Shown piece after piece: positions 35,694 to 43,597 of a DNA stretch of 64,000 nt. Made by a program: the position numbers and the translations under genes. The notes below the pieces were generated by a model. The model was given only the letters and a program-made list of their open reading frames with translations, was not told where the DNA came from and made no database searches. How positions within the stretch are numbered: the first letter of the stretch is position 1; every line of letters starts with the position of its first letter. Origin of the DNA: Cesiribacter sp. SM1 (GTDB taxonomy: Bacteria > Bacteroidota > Bacteroidia > Cytophagales > Cyclobacteriaceae); NCBI RefSeq assembly GCF_020178975.1, contig NZ_JAHXBU010000088.1, forward strand, positions 124,001 to 188,000, given 5' to 3'.

Positions 35694-36788
35694 TCATAAA
35701 TTTCCTCTTAATTCCTGTTCCCGTTCTATGGCTTCGAACAGGGCTTTGAAATTGCCTTTGCCGAAGCTTTTGGCTCCTTTTCGCTGAATGATCTCAAAGA
35801 AAAGGGTGGGGCGGTCCTGTACCGGTTTAGTGAAAATCTGCAGCAGGTAACCTTCCTCATCCCTGTCTACCAGTATGTTCATGTTTTTTAGTGGCTGCAG
35901 ATCTTCTTCTATTTCACCCACGCGCTCAAACAAATCTTCGTAGTAGGTTTCCGGTACATACAGGAATTCAATGCCACGGTCGCGCATTTCGCTAACGGTC
36001 TGTACAATATCATCTGTAGCGATAGCAATATGCTGCACACCTGCACCTTTGTAAAAATCAAGGTATTCTTCGATCTGCGATTTCTTTACACCCGCAGCGG
36101 GTTCGTTTATCGGGAATTTAACATAGCCGTTGCCGTTGCTCACTACCTTGCTCATGAGCGCGGTATACTTGGTGCTGATGTCTTTATCATCAAAAGTGAT
36201 AAGCAGTTTAAAGCCCATTACATCTTCGTAAAACTGCACCCATTTGTTCATCTGGCCCAGCTCTACATTTCCCACGCAGTGATCTACGTACTTTAAGCCG
36301 ATTGGTTTAACGGGGTAGCTACTTTTTTTAGCGACATAGCCCGGCATAAAAGCGCCTTTATAATTTTTGCGCTCTACAAATTTGTGAATGGTTTCACCAT
36401 AGGTTTTTATGGCAGATACTACTACCTCGCCATGCTCATCCTTCAGTCGTTCCGGGGGCATGGCGGCTTCGGCGCCACGGCTGGTGGTTTCTTTAAAGCT
36501 TTTTTCTGCATCGTCAACCCAGAGTGCCAATACTTTTACGCCATCGCCATGCTTGTACACATGATTTGCTATTTCGGTATCGGGCTGCAGTGAAGAGGTA
36601 AGTATAAAGCGGAGTTTGTTTTGCTGTAGTACATAGGAAGCGCGGTCCCGCTGGCCGGTTTCGGGGCCGGCATAGGCAATCAATTCAAAACCAAGGGCTG
36701 CCATGTAAAACATAGCACTTTGCTTGGCATTCCCAACCCAAAATTCAATATGATCGGTGCCGTTGATGGGCAAAAAATCCTGTTCCAT
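35694..36788 (-). CDS. hppD: 4-hydroxyphenylpyruvate dioxygenase
   Basis: A 364-residue protein, the standard family length, with two vicinal oxygen chelate domains. Domain 1 begins DHIEFWVGNAKQSAMFYM; domain 2 has the iron ligands His in VDHCVGNV, His in VQHIAIATDD and Glu in FFEIIQRKG near the C-terminus. It converts 4-hydroxyphenylpyruvate to homogentisate in tyrosine breakdown. The frame extends to 36818, but the ATG at 36788 (MEQDFLPING) gives the usual N-terminus. A TATCTTTG box on the minus strand (36888-36881) may be its promoter. No homogentisate dioxygenase gene is adjacent. Confidence 0.95.
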   Translation of the reverse strand: MEQDFLPINGTDHIEFWVGNAKQSAMFYMAALGFELIAYAGPETGQRDRASYVLQQNKLRFILTSSLQPDTEIANHVYKHGDGVKVLALWVDDAEKSFKETTSRGAEAAMPPERLKDEHGEVVVSAIKTYGETIHKFVERKNYKGAFMPGYVAKKSSYPVKPIGLKYVDHCVGNVELGQMNKWVQFYEDVMGFKLLITFDDKDISTKYTALMSKVVSNGNGYVKFPINEPAAGVKKSQIEEYLDFYKGAGVQHIAIATDDIVQTVSEMRDRGIEFLYVPETYYEDLFERVGEIEEDLQPLKNMNILVDRDEEGYLLQIFTKPVQDRPTLFFEIIQRKGAKSFGKGNFKALFEAIEREQELRGNL

Positions 36789-37013
36789 TGCGGTTAAAAA
36801 TTTATTTCCTGCTACCAATTAATAAAAATAGGCGGGCTTATGCAAACCCAGCAGCTAAAGGTTTGTGCTAGTTGCCTGCTCAAAGATAGCAGAAGGCTGT
36901 TTAAAGAAGAAGTGGAAGAAGTACAGGAATGTTCAGCAGGCTTTTCATTTTTTAGCCAGTTGGTTGGATAATGTTTTAAAAAGGGCAAGTTTTGTAATAT
37001 AGAACAAGCACAC

Positions 37014-37421
37014 ATGGTAAACCTCACAGACCTGGAACGCGACTTGCTTTCGCTTGCAAAAAAGAAAAACGAGCTGGCCGCCCTTGGCTACGACGATCCC
37101 CGCTACGACGATGTAGAGGAAGAATTACACGACCTGGAAGATGATTTTCAGGATACCTACGGCGATTATCTGGAAGATGCCCTGCATACGGTTCACGATG
37201 ATCTTTGCCCCGACAACGATGTACTAATGCCTATAGCCTACGTAGCAAATAAGTATGTTGTGGCAGAAGATGGCAGCTGGCTGCCTGCAGAGGGTGGTGT
37301 GCCCGTTGAGGTAGATGAAATTCCCAGCAAAGGCACCAAGCTTGCTATTGCACCATCGCCTGTACGTATTGTGCTTATCATCTCTCCAAAAAAACAGCAG
37401 GATGTTTGGATGGCGAAATAA
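37014..37421 (+). CDS. Conserved hypothetical acidic protein
   Basis: A 135-residue cytosolic protein. The first 55 residues form a charged helical hairpin, probably coiled coil (LERDLLSLAKKKNELAALGY, then a run rich in Asp and Glu). The rest is a small beta domain with PIAYVANKYVV and IAPSPVRIVLIISP. No catalytic motif is visible. I recognise it only as a conserved unnamed Cytophagales protein. It is single, divergent from hppD, and ends in a terminator. Confidence 0.72.
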   Translation: MVNLTDLERDLLSLAKKKNELAALGYDDPRYDDVEEELHDLEDDFQDTYGDYLEDALHTVHDDLCPDNDVLMPIAYVANKYVVAEDGSWLPAEGGVPVEVDEIPSKGTKLAIAPSPVRIVLIISPKKQQDVWMAK

Positions 37422-37461
37422 GCTTTTCCAGAAAAAATTATAAGCAGATCTATATGCAGAA

Positions 37462-37500
37462 AAGGCCATGCTGATTTTCAGGGTGGCCTTCTTCTTTTTC
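37462..37500 (+). terminator. Terminator after the acidic hypothetical gene
   Basis: AAGGCCA (37462-37468) pairs with TGGCCTT (37484-37490), followed by CTTCTTTTTC. Confidence 0.65.
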
Positions 37501-37657
37501 ATTTGTTGCGGCTGTAGTGCAATGGTAATTTTATGTTAACAGCGCTCAACAAATAGCGCTTCGGGCAGGTTTTCTCCTAAAATTCAGGTAATTCTACCAG
37601 TCTTACACTACAAGAAGTGCAGTGTGTGTACCCTGTAGGATTTATAATTTTTGGTGT

Positions 37658-38476
37658 ATGGCTTACCGGCAACGACAATATAAACCACCTGCAGGCACGT
37701 GTAAGGCTGTTAAAGCCGTGGCATGCAAATTTTGCTGTTTGTGTTTGGTGGTGTTTTGTACTTTCCTGTGCCTGCCTGTGGCTGCGCAGGGTTCAGATGA
37801 TGATCCTCCTGTGCGTACCGATCAGCTGCTTTGGTTTCGCTACAATCTAATACTGCCCCTTCAGGATAAATGGCAGATAGAGCAGGAATTGGAAGAAAGG
37901 GCATTTATCTACCCCTGGCGGCAGGGAGAGTTCAGGCTGCGCAGCCACCTCATCCGCAAGCTTGGTAAAGGCTGGGAGGCAGATGCTGGATTTATGTTTG
38001 TTTGGGAATTGGAACCCATAGAACCTTATCGTGATGATGTTAGCCTGCGCATGGAAATCAGGCCGCACCAACAACTAACTTACCAGCATGGGGTAGGTGA
38101 TCGGCTAAGCTTTGAGCACAGCTACAGGCTAGAGGAGCGCTTTTTTGAGCAGCAGAATAGTACGGGTGAGTACAACAATGCCGGAATAGCCTTTGAGCGG
38201 ATGCGCTACCGCTACGAGCTGGAGATAGCCTACAGGCTAAATAACTGGATGGAGGTAACCGCCTTCGAGGAAATAGTTTTACATTCTGGTCCGGAAGTAG
38301 GCCCTAACCCCTTTGACAGGAACGAGGCGGGAGCGGGTGTTGCCTTTAAACTTTCAGATGCTTTCGAAATAGCTGCCGTCTATAAATATCGCTATAATCC
38401 CGAAGGTTTGGGAGAAGAAATCGTTCACCAGCACGTTGGGCAGTTTATTCTTTATCACACCATAAATCAAAATTAA
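37658..38476 (+). CDS. DUF2490 outer-membrane beta-barrel-like protein
   Basis: A 272-residue exported protein of the DUF2490 family: QLLWFRYNLILPLQDKWQIEQELEER after the signal peptide, then alternating strands (LRSHLIRKLGKGWEADAGFMFVWE, LSFEHSYRLEERFF) and a last strand VGQFILYHTI. Family members resemble outer-membrane barrels and have no known function. The signal peptide is unusual, carrying five cysteines (CKFCCLCLVVFC) before PVAAQ. The frame is open from a GTG at 37622; the ATG at 37658 is chosen, but even that leaves a long basic n-region, so the start is uncertain. Confidence 0.75.
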   Translation: MAYRQRQYKPPAGTCKAVKAVACKFCCLCLVVFCTFLCLPVAAQGSDDDPPVRTDQLLWFRYNLILPLQDKWQIEQELEERAFIYPWRQGEFRLRSHLIRKLGKGWEADAGFMFVWELEPIEPYRDDVSLRMEIRPHQQLTYQHGVGDRLSFEHSYRLEERFFEQQNSTGEYNNAGIAFERMRYRYELEIAYRLNNWMEVTAFEEIVLHSGPEVGPNPFDRNEAGAGVAFKLSDAFEIAAVYKYRYNPEGLGEEIVHQHVGQFILYHTINQN

Positions 38477-38510
38477 AAGTCCCGGTGTATAGGCTAACCG
38501 GGACTTTTAA
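38473..38510. terminator. Bidirectional terminator between DUF2490 gene and trpS
   Basis: TTAAAAGTCCCGGT (38473-38486) and ACCGGGACTTTTAA (38497-38510) form a perfect 14-bp stem whose ends supply U-tracts both ways; it overlaps the last codon of the DUF2490 gene. Confidence 0.85.
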
Positions 38511-38514
38511 TTTT

Positions 38515-39486
38515 TCAGGCATAACCGAGTTTTTCTCTTACGCGCTGCAACACCTTATGGCCTATCTGGCGGGCCTTTGCTTCGCCTTCCTGCAGTTTGC
38601 GCTCCAGCTCATGCTGGTTCTCCATATAGTACCAGAAAGTTTTGCGTTCTTCCGCAAAGCGGGTGATGATCAGCTCAAAGAGTGCCTGCTTGGCATGTCC
38701 GTAGCCATAGCCGCCCTTCAGGTAGTTCTGGCGCATTTCTTCTGCCTGGTCTGGTGAAGCCAGCAGTTTATAAATGGCATACACATTATCAGTGTCGGGG
38801 TCTTTCGGATCTTCCAGCGGTGTACTGTCGGTTACAATGCTCATTACCTGCTTGCGCAGCTGCTTGTCTGGCAGAAAAGGATCGATGATGTTACCGTAGC
38901 TCTTGCTCATCTTCTGTCCATCAATGCCGGGAACCGTCATCACCTGCTCGTCTATGCGTGCATCCGGCAGTACAAAGGTGTCGCCGTAGCGGGTGTTGAA
39001 GGCGGAAGCAATATCTCGGGCCATTTCCAGGTGTTGCTTCTGATCTTTGCCCACTGGCACCAGGTTGGCATCGTACATGATGATGTCTGCCGTCATCAGC
39101 ACCGGGTAGGTGAACAGGCCTGCGTTTACATCGGAAAGCCGGTCTTGCTTATCTTTAAAGCTATGGGCATTTGCCAGCATGGGGAATGGCGTATAGCAGT
39201 TCAGGTACCAGGTAAGCTCACAAACCTCCGGAATACGGCTCTGGCGGTATAGGATGTTTTTTTCGGTATCGAAGCCAAAAGCCAGCCATGCTGCGGCTAC
39301 TGCATTTACGTTTTCGATGCGCTGCCCGCGTTCTTTAATAGTAGTAAGAGAGTGTAAATCAGCTATGAAAAAGAGTGATTCGTTGCCAGACTGATTACTT
39401 AACTGAATTGCGGGCAGAATAGCACCTAGAATATTACCTAAGTGCGGACGCCCGCTGCTTTGTATGCCTGTGAGTATGCGTGCCAT
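38515..39486 (-). CDS. trpS: Tryptophanyl-tRNA synthetase
   Basis: A 323-residue class I aminoacyl-tRNA synthetase. RILTGIQSSGRPHLGN at the N-terminus carries the HIGH-type motif as PHLGN, and GQKMSKSYGN near residue 190 is the KMSKS loop. VPVGKDQKQHLEMARDIA is the conserved dimer and Trp-site region. It charges tRNA-Trp with tryptophan. The ATG at 39486 is preferred to the in-frame start at 39507, since family members begin MARILTG or similar. The gene is single; no tryptophan genes or leader were found upstream. Confidence 0.95.
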   Translation of the reverse strand: MARILTGIQSSGRPHLGNILGAILPAIQLSNQSGNESLFFIADLHSLTTIKERGQRIENVNAVAAAWLAFGFDTEKNILYRQSRIPEVCELTWYLNCYTPFPMLANAHSFKDKQDRLSDVNAGLFTYPVLMTADIIMYDANLVPVGKDQKQHLEMARDIASAFNTRYGDTFVLPDARIDEQVMTVPGIDGQKMSKSYGNIIDPFLPDKQLRKQVMSIVTDSTPLEDPKDPDTDNVYAIYKLLASPDQAEEMRQNYLKGGYGYGHAKQALFELIITRFAEERKTFWYYMENQHELERKLQEGEAKARQIGHKVLQRVREKLGYA

Positions 39487-39648
39487 GAAAGCCTGTTTTA
39501 AACCCAAAAGTAAAAAAGGAGCGGAGTAAAAGCAGGTTTTTTTGAATTTTTCGCTAATTCCTTACAAAATCGAATACCCCGGCACCATTTTTGGATATTT
39601 GTACTTTCATAAGAAGTTGGTAAATTCAGGCAACAGTTTCAGGCACAT

Positions 39649-40767
39649 ATGAAAAAGTGGATTTTTATTGTAGCATTAGGTTTAGCAAGTGCTCCTGCCT
39701 TGCAGGCACAGCAGCTGGTAGAGCGGCAGGGCTTTGAAAAAAAGATGGCGAGCTTCAGCTTCGAATCCAATACCTATGATTTTGGTGAAGTACCTGAAGA
39801 GGGTGGTCCCATTCGCTATAAGTTTGAGTTCACCAACACAGGTGAGGTGCCCATTAAGGTACTGGAGGTAAAAGCTTCCTGTGGCTGCACTACTCCTGAT
39901 TGGAGCAGAGATGAAATTATGCCAGGACAGAAAGGCTTTGTGGTGGCAGAATATAACCCGCAGAACCGCCCCGGCCAGTTTCATAAAACACTTACAGTTA
40001 ATACCAATGCCGAGCCTAACGTTTCTATCCTGAACATCAAGGGAGTTGTAAAGCCCAAGCCTCGCACAGCTGAAGATGACTTCCCGAACGAGATGGGAAA
40101 CCTTCGCCTGAAGTACCGCAACTTTAATATGGGTAAGGTTACAACTGAAAAGCCAACTGTTAAAAAATTTGAAGTATACAACCAGGGCGAAAAGCCGCTG
40201 GTTTTCAGTAAAAAGAACATTGAAGTACCCGAGTATGTAAATATTGCTTTCGAGCCCCAGACGCTGCCTGCCAAAGGCCGTGGCAATATCATCATCACCT
40301 ACGATGCCGCTGCCAAAGGTGATCTGGGTTGGGTAACAGACAATATAGCCTTTACAACCAATGAGGCCGAAGGAGAAAACCGCAAGGTATTTACCCTTTC
40401 TACTACCATTGAGGAGTATTTTCCGCCCATGACTGAGTCTGAGCTTGCCAAAGCACCTCGCCTGCAGATAGACCGCTCAACGCACGAATGGGGTAATGTA
40501 AGGCAGGGTAATACGGTAGAAACAGAATTTACCCTTACCAATAACGGACGTTCAGAGCTGATCATACGCGATACCAAGGCCAACTGTGGTTGTACAGTAT
40601 CTACCCCTGATAAATCTACGCTGCAGCCGGGCGAATCGGCACAGCTAAAAGTTAGCTTCAATACAGAAGGCCGCAGGGGTACACAGTACAAAACTGTTAC
40701 CATCTTCTCAAACGACCCTACAGCGCCAACACAAACGCTCACTTTAAAAGCGAACATAAACGACTAA
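39649..40767 (+). CDS. DUF1573 exported protein with repeated immunoglobulin-like domains
   Basis: A 372-residue protein with a signal peptide ending near residue 20 (PALQAQ). Two clear DUF1573 domains are seen: the first at about 33-130 (YDFGEVPEEGGPIRYKFEFTN, then the ASCGCTTPDW cysteine motif), the second at about 275-370 (THEWGNVRQGNTVETEFTLTN, then ANCGCTVSTPD). A divergent middle domain without the CGC motif lies between. DUF1573 resembles ASH/MSP-type beta-sandwiches found in secreted Bacteroidota proteins; the role is unknown. A terminator follows. Confidence 0.85.
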   Translation: MKKWIFIVALGLASAPALQAQQLVERQGFEKKMASFSFESNTYDFGEVPEEGGPIRYKFEFTNTGEVPIKVLEVKASCGCTTPDWSRDEIMPGQKGFVVAEYNPQNRPGQFHKTLTVNTNAEPNVSILNIKGVVKPKPRTAEDDFPNEMGNLRLKYRNFNMGKVTTEKPTVKKFEVYNQGEKPLVFSKKNIEVPEYVNIAFEPQTLPAKGRGNIIITYDAAAKGDLGWVTDNIAFTTNEAEGENRKVFTLSTTIEEYFPPMTESELAKAPRLQIDRSTHEWGNVRQGNTVETEFTLTNNGRSELIIRDTKANCGCTVSTPDKSTLQPGESAQLKVSFNTEGRRGTQYKTVTIFSNDPTAPTQTLTLKANIND

Positions 40768-40818
40768 AGATTTCGATAACCAACGCACATTGGTAAACCC
40801 ACCGCCCTATGGGGCAAT

Positions 40819-40850
40819 AGCCGGAAGATTCTAAAAGCTTCCGGCTTTTC
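40819..40850 (+). terminator. Terminator after the DUF1573 gene
   Basis: AGCCGGAAG (40819-40827) pairs perfectly with CTTCCGGCT (40838-40846), followed by TTTCTATTT. Confidence 0.85.
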
Positions 40851-40852
40851 TA

Positions 40853-40899
40853 TTTACTTTCTTCGTCAATTGACGTATATTTAAGTATCAATTGACGAA
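40853..40899 (+). promoter_or_regulatory. Promoter and twin operator of the Xre/RES toxin-antitoxin operon
   Basis: TTTA (40853-40856) and TATATTTA (40876-40883) are near-consensus -33 and -7 boxes at 19-base spacing. Two inverted 12-base sites flank the -7 box: TTCGTCAATTGA (40862-40873) and TCAATTGACGAA (40888-40899). The first contains the perfect palindrome CGTCAATTGACG. The second overlaps the predicted transcription start and ends 5 bases before the antitoxin ATG. This layout fits repression by the antitoxin complex. Confidence 0.7.
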
Positions 40900-40904
40900 A
40901 GGCT

Positions 40905-41327
40905 ATGGAAGTTTTTGAAATATCCAATAACAGGGTGCGAATTCCCGGTATCGATAACGAGCTGGATTTATTTTACCTGCACGATAAAGGCTTGCCCGGC
41001 AGTGCCCTGCGCGACCTGATGGCCTTGTATGAGCTGGGGGTAGGAGAGCTTACCCTATTGCTGAATGCCTCGCGCAGTACCCTGGAGCGACGCCTGCAGG
41101 ATGGCAAAAACCTGGGCCCTCACCTTACCGACGCCCTTATTGAGCTGGTGAAGATCTACAGCAAAGGACTTGAAGTATTTGAAGACAGGGGCGATTTTCT
41201 GAAGTGGCTTAATACCCCTAATTACTATTACTACGACATGACGCCAATGGCTACCCTGCGCAACGGCACCGGCCGCAGCCTGGTACTGGCCGATTTACAC
41301 AAGCTGGAGCATAGCATTCTGCCCTGA
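40905..41327 (+). CDS. Xre/ParS-type antitoxin (DUF2384) of a RES toxin-antitoxin pair
   Basis: A 140-residue protein. Residues about 25-75 form an Xre-like helix-turn-helix (ALRDLMALYELGVGELTLLLNASRSTLERRL); residues about 80-140 are the MbcA/ParS/Xre toxin-binding domain with HLTDALIELVKIYSKGLEVF, FLKWLNTPN and the tail LVLADLHKLEHSIL. In related systems the antitoxin blocks the active site of the RES toxin and represses the operon. Its last base pairs overlap the toxin ATG (ATGA type). Paired inverted operators lie directly upstream. Confidence 0.9.
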   Translation: MEVFEISNNRVRIPGIDNELDLFYLHDKGLPGSALRDLMALYELGVGELTLLLNASRSTLERRLQDGKNLGPHLTDALIELVKIYSKGLEVFEDRGDFLKWLNTPNYYYYDMTPMATLRNGTGRSLVLADLHKLEHSILP

Positions 41328-41785
41328 TGAAGGTATACCGTGTGGTAATAGCCCGCTATGCCAGCGATTTAAATGGTACCGGCGGCCTTTATACCGATGG
41401 GCGCTGGCACCGGCAGGGGCATCGCATTCTCTATACCGCCCAGAGCAAAGCACTGGCCATACTCGAAAAGCTGGTACACCTTAGCCGCCGCGATTTTTCC
41501 ATGGAGCACCGCTGTTTAACTCTGCAGTTTCCCGATGAGGCCCTGCAGGATTTTCCTGCAGCACAGCTACCACCACAATGGAACAGCCGCCGCGGGCCGG
41601 AAGAGCTAAAAGATCTGGGTACTCAGTGGTTGCTGGAGAAAAAGAGCCTGGCCCTGAGGGTGCCTAGTGTACTGGTACCCGGTGAGCACAACATATTAAT
41701 AAACCCCCTGCATCCGCTTATGCCGGAGGTAGTACTGCTTGAAAATGAGCCGCTACTTTTTGACGAGCGCTTACGAAAAGAATAA
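41327..41785 (+). CDS. RES-domain toxin (NAD+-targeting)
   Basis: A 152-residue RES family protein, normal for the group. The conserved Arg is in DGRWHRQGHR (Arg26), Tyr36 in LYTAQS, Glu47 in LAILEKLVHL and Ser114 in RVPSVLV; these are the residues that name and build the active site in the MbcT/RES fold. Characterised members degrade NAD+, halting growth until the antitoxin is restored. It directly overlaps the antitoxin gene by one base and is itself overlapped by the methyltransferase frame. Confidence 0.9.
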   Translation: MKVYRVVIARYASDLNGTGGLYTDGRWHRQGHRILYTAQSKALAILEKLVHLSRRDFSMEHRCLTLQFPDEALQDFPAAQLPPQWNSRRGPEELKDLGTQWLLEKKSLALRVPSVLVPGEHNILINPLHPLMPEVVLLENEPLLFDERLRKE

Positions 41786-42557
41786 GGAACATCAACCAAA
41801 TATTGCCTTGAAGCAGCCAAAAGATCTATTTTCCAAACAGGCAGCGGCCTATCGTCAGTACCGGCCCGAATACCCCCTGGAGTTATATGATTTTATTCTT
41901 CGCCATGTAAAAGGCAGGGAATCGGCATGGGATTGCGGAACAGGCAATGGCCAGGTAGCTGCAGTGCTGGCCGATTATTTCCAGGAGGTAGATGCAACAG
42001 ATATCAGTGAGAACCAGCTGAAAAATGCAATCGATAAAGACAATGTCTATTACCAGGTAGTCAGGGCAGAGCAAACACCTTTCGATAAAAATACATTCGA
42101 CCTGATTACTGTAGCACAGGCCATTCACTGGTTTAATTTCGATGCCTTTTACAACGAGGTACGGAGAGTTTCTAAAAAGGGAGCCGTGCTGGCTGTATGG
42201 GGGTATGGCCTCTTCCGAGTAGATCCGGAGGTAGACAGGATCATTGATTATTTCTATAAGCAGACTACAGGACCTTACTGGGATAATGAGCGCCGCTATA
42301 TTGATGAAGAGTACCGGACAATCCCTTTCCCATTCCAGGAGGAAGGGGAACGAAAAAGCTTTACCATTAGCAGGCAGTGGACACTGGCAGAGCTGGAGGG
42401 CTTTCTAAAGACCTGGTCTGCCGTGCAGCACTATATGAAAGAAAAGGGCGAGAATCCGGTGAAAGCGTTAATAGAGCAGGTGCAATCTGTATGGATGCCC
42501 GGAGAAATCAAGGAAGTGAGCTTCCCTGTATTTATGCGCCTGGGGCGGGTGGTGTAG
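41745..42557 (+). CDS. Class I SAM-dependent methyltransferase
   Basis: A 270-residue enzyme from this start. Motif I is AWDCGTGNGQVAAVLADYF, with the acidic end of strand 2 in DATDIS and motif IV-like FDLITVAQAIHWFN; the last is typical of the YcgJ/Tam-like small-molecule methyltransferases (trans-aconitate methyltransferase group). The substrate is unknown. The ATG at 41745 overlaps the RES toxin gene by 41 bases; a TTG at 41808, just after the toxin stop, would give MKQPKDLFSKQAAAYR and is equally plausible. It may be transcribed with the toxin-antitoxin genes. Confidence 0.82.
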   Translation: MSRYFLTSAYEKNKEHQPNIALKQPKDLFSKQAAAYRQYRPEYPLELYDFILRHVKGRESAWDCGTGNGQVAAVLADYFQEVDATDISENQLKNAIDKDNVYYQVVRAEQTPFDKNTFDLITVAQAIHWFNFDAFYNEVRRVSKKGAVLAVWGYGLFRVDPEVDRIIDYFYKQTTGPYWDNERRYIDEEYRTIPFPFQEEGERKSFTISRQWTLAELEGFLKTWSAVQHYMKEKGENPVKALIEQVQSVWMPGEIKEVSFPVFMRLGRVV

Positions 42558-42561
42558 TCTG

Positions 42562-42601
42562 ATATCCATAGCGAACTATGTGTATGATCCGCTATGGATA
42601 T
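42562..42601. terminator. Hairpin between convergent methyltransferase and SGNH genes
   Basis: ATATCCATAGC (42562-42572) is perfectly complementary to GCTATGGATAT (42591-42601). There is no T-tract on either side, so termination is likely but not certain. Confidence 0.5.
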
Positions 42602-42611
42602 TAGCCCAGGA

Positions 42612-43595
42612 CTATTGCTGAAATTCCATGCTGCTGGTTAGCACTTTGGGTGCTGGTTCCTGCTGTTGCAGCTGCTGATATCTGGTAAAATCTGATAATA
42701 CGCTGTCGATCTTTTTTGTGAGCTTTTCAGCACCAAATTCGTTCATGTGGTCGGCGTCGTAAAAATCGCGTTCAACAAAGGCCCGATCCTGCAGCAGGTT
42801 GATGTAATAAGTATTCTCAAATGCTTTATCAAGTGCCTGTGCGGTGGTAATTGCTTTGTTTAGCTGAACGGGGTAGAGGTTTTTAACATAGGTCTCAAAA
42901 GCAGGGGGGGTGTAAAGCAATACCTTTATATTTCGCTGTTCTGCAAATTTTATGATAGAGAGCATAGCCTGGTAATTCTCTTCAAAATCTGCCAGATCGG
43001 GATACGTATGCATTTTAGCAGTATGAGCGCCGGTTTCTGCCAGGTCTCTTCTCTTTGCGTAGGTATTATTGAGGCCGTAGCCCAGTTTCGAGCAGGCTAT
43101 TTCAGCCTTGTCTTTCAGGTAGTAGTTATATACCCGCAGCATGCCTGACTTTACAGAATTGCTTAATATTTCACTGTAGTCGTTTAACCTGTTGGTGGTG
43201 TAGAGATCGTGGTAGATCGAGTAGTTCTTTACACGCCAGGATTCGGTGCCGGTTTCAATTTTGTAATGAAAGCTAAAGTAAGAAACTGGTACTACAATGG
43301 CTTCCAGCTTTTTGCTGTTGCTGAAATAACGCTCCAGGATCTTGTAGTCATAGCCGATAGACTGTGCAACCTGGCCGGCATTAAAGCTCTTCTTGTTGAT
43401 GAACTGAGGGTTTATGCCAAAGTAGGCATGGGAGCTGCCCAGGAAGAGTACCTCGATGCTGTCGGCATTATTTTTCAGGTATTCCCTTTTATAAACGTAA
43501 TCATTAGGAATGTTACGCAGTCCTATTTCAAGGCCTATGCCCAATACAATGATTGGTAACAAAAAAAGCAGAACCAGACGTAAAAATTTGTTCAT
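42612..43595 (-). CDS. SGNH-hydrolase-like protein, partner of the MBOAT acyltransferase
   Basis: A 327-residue protein anchored by an N-terminal membrane segment (residues 5-22). Block I, LFLGSSHAYFGI, has the nucleophile candidate Ser55, and the C-terminal DFYDADHMNEFGAEKL supplies the Asp and His, as in SGNH/AlgX-like acetyl esterases or transferases. It starts 2 bases after the MBOAT stop, so the two are one operon. In alginate and other exopolysaccharide systems such proteins take acyl groups passed through the membrane by MBOAT and place them on sugars. The acceptor here is unknown. Confidence 0.82.
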   Translation of the reverse strand: MNKFLRLVLLFLLPIIVLGIGLEIGLRNIPNDYVYKREYLKNNADSIEVLFLGSSHAYFGINPQFINKKSFNAGQVAQSIGYDYKILERYFSNSKKLEAIVVPVSYFSFHYKIETGTESWRVKNYSIYHDLYTTNRLNDYSEILSNSVKSGMLRVYNYYLKDKAEIACSKLGYGLNNTYAKRRDLAETGAHTAKMHTYPDLADFEENYQAMLSIIKFAEQRNIKVLLYTPPAFETYVKNLYPVQLNKAITTAQALDKAFENTYYINLLQDRAFVERDFYDADHMNEFGAEKLTKKIDSVLSDFTRYQQLQQQEPAPKVLTSSMEFQQ

Positions 43596-43597
43596 GA

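Noticed and set aside
39487-39648. T-box or tryptophan attenuator upstream of trpS
   Set aside because: No Trp codon run, no T-box sequence and no terminator were seen on the minus strand.
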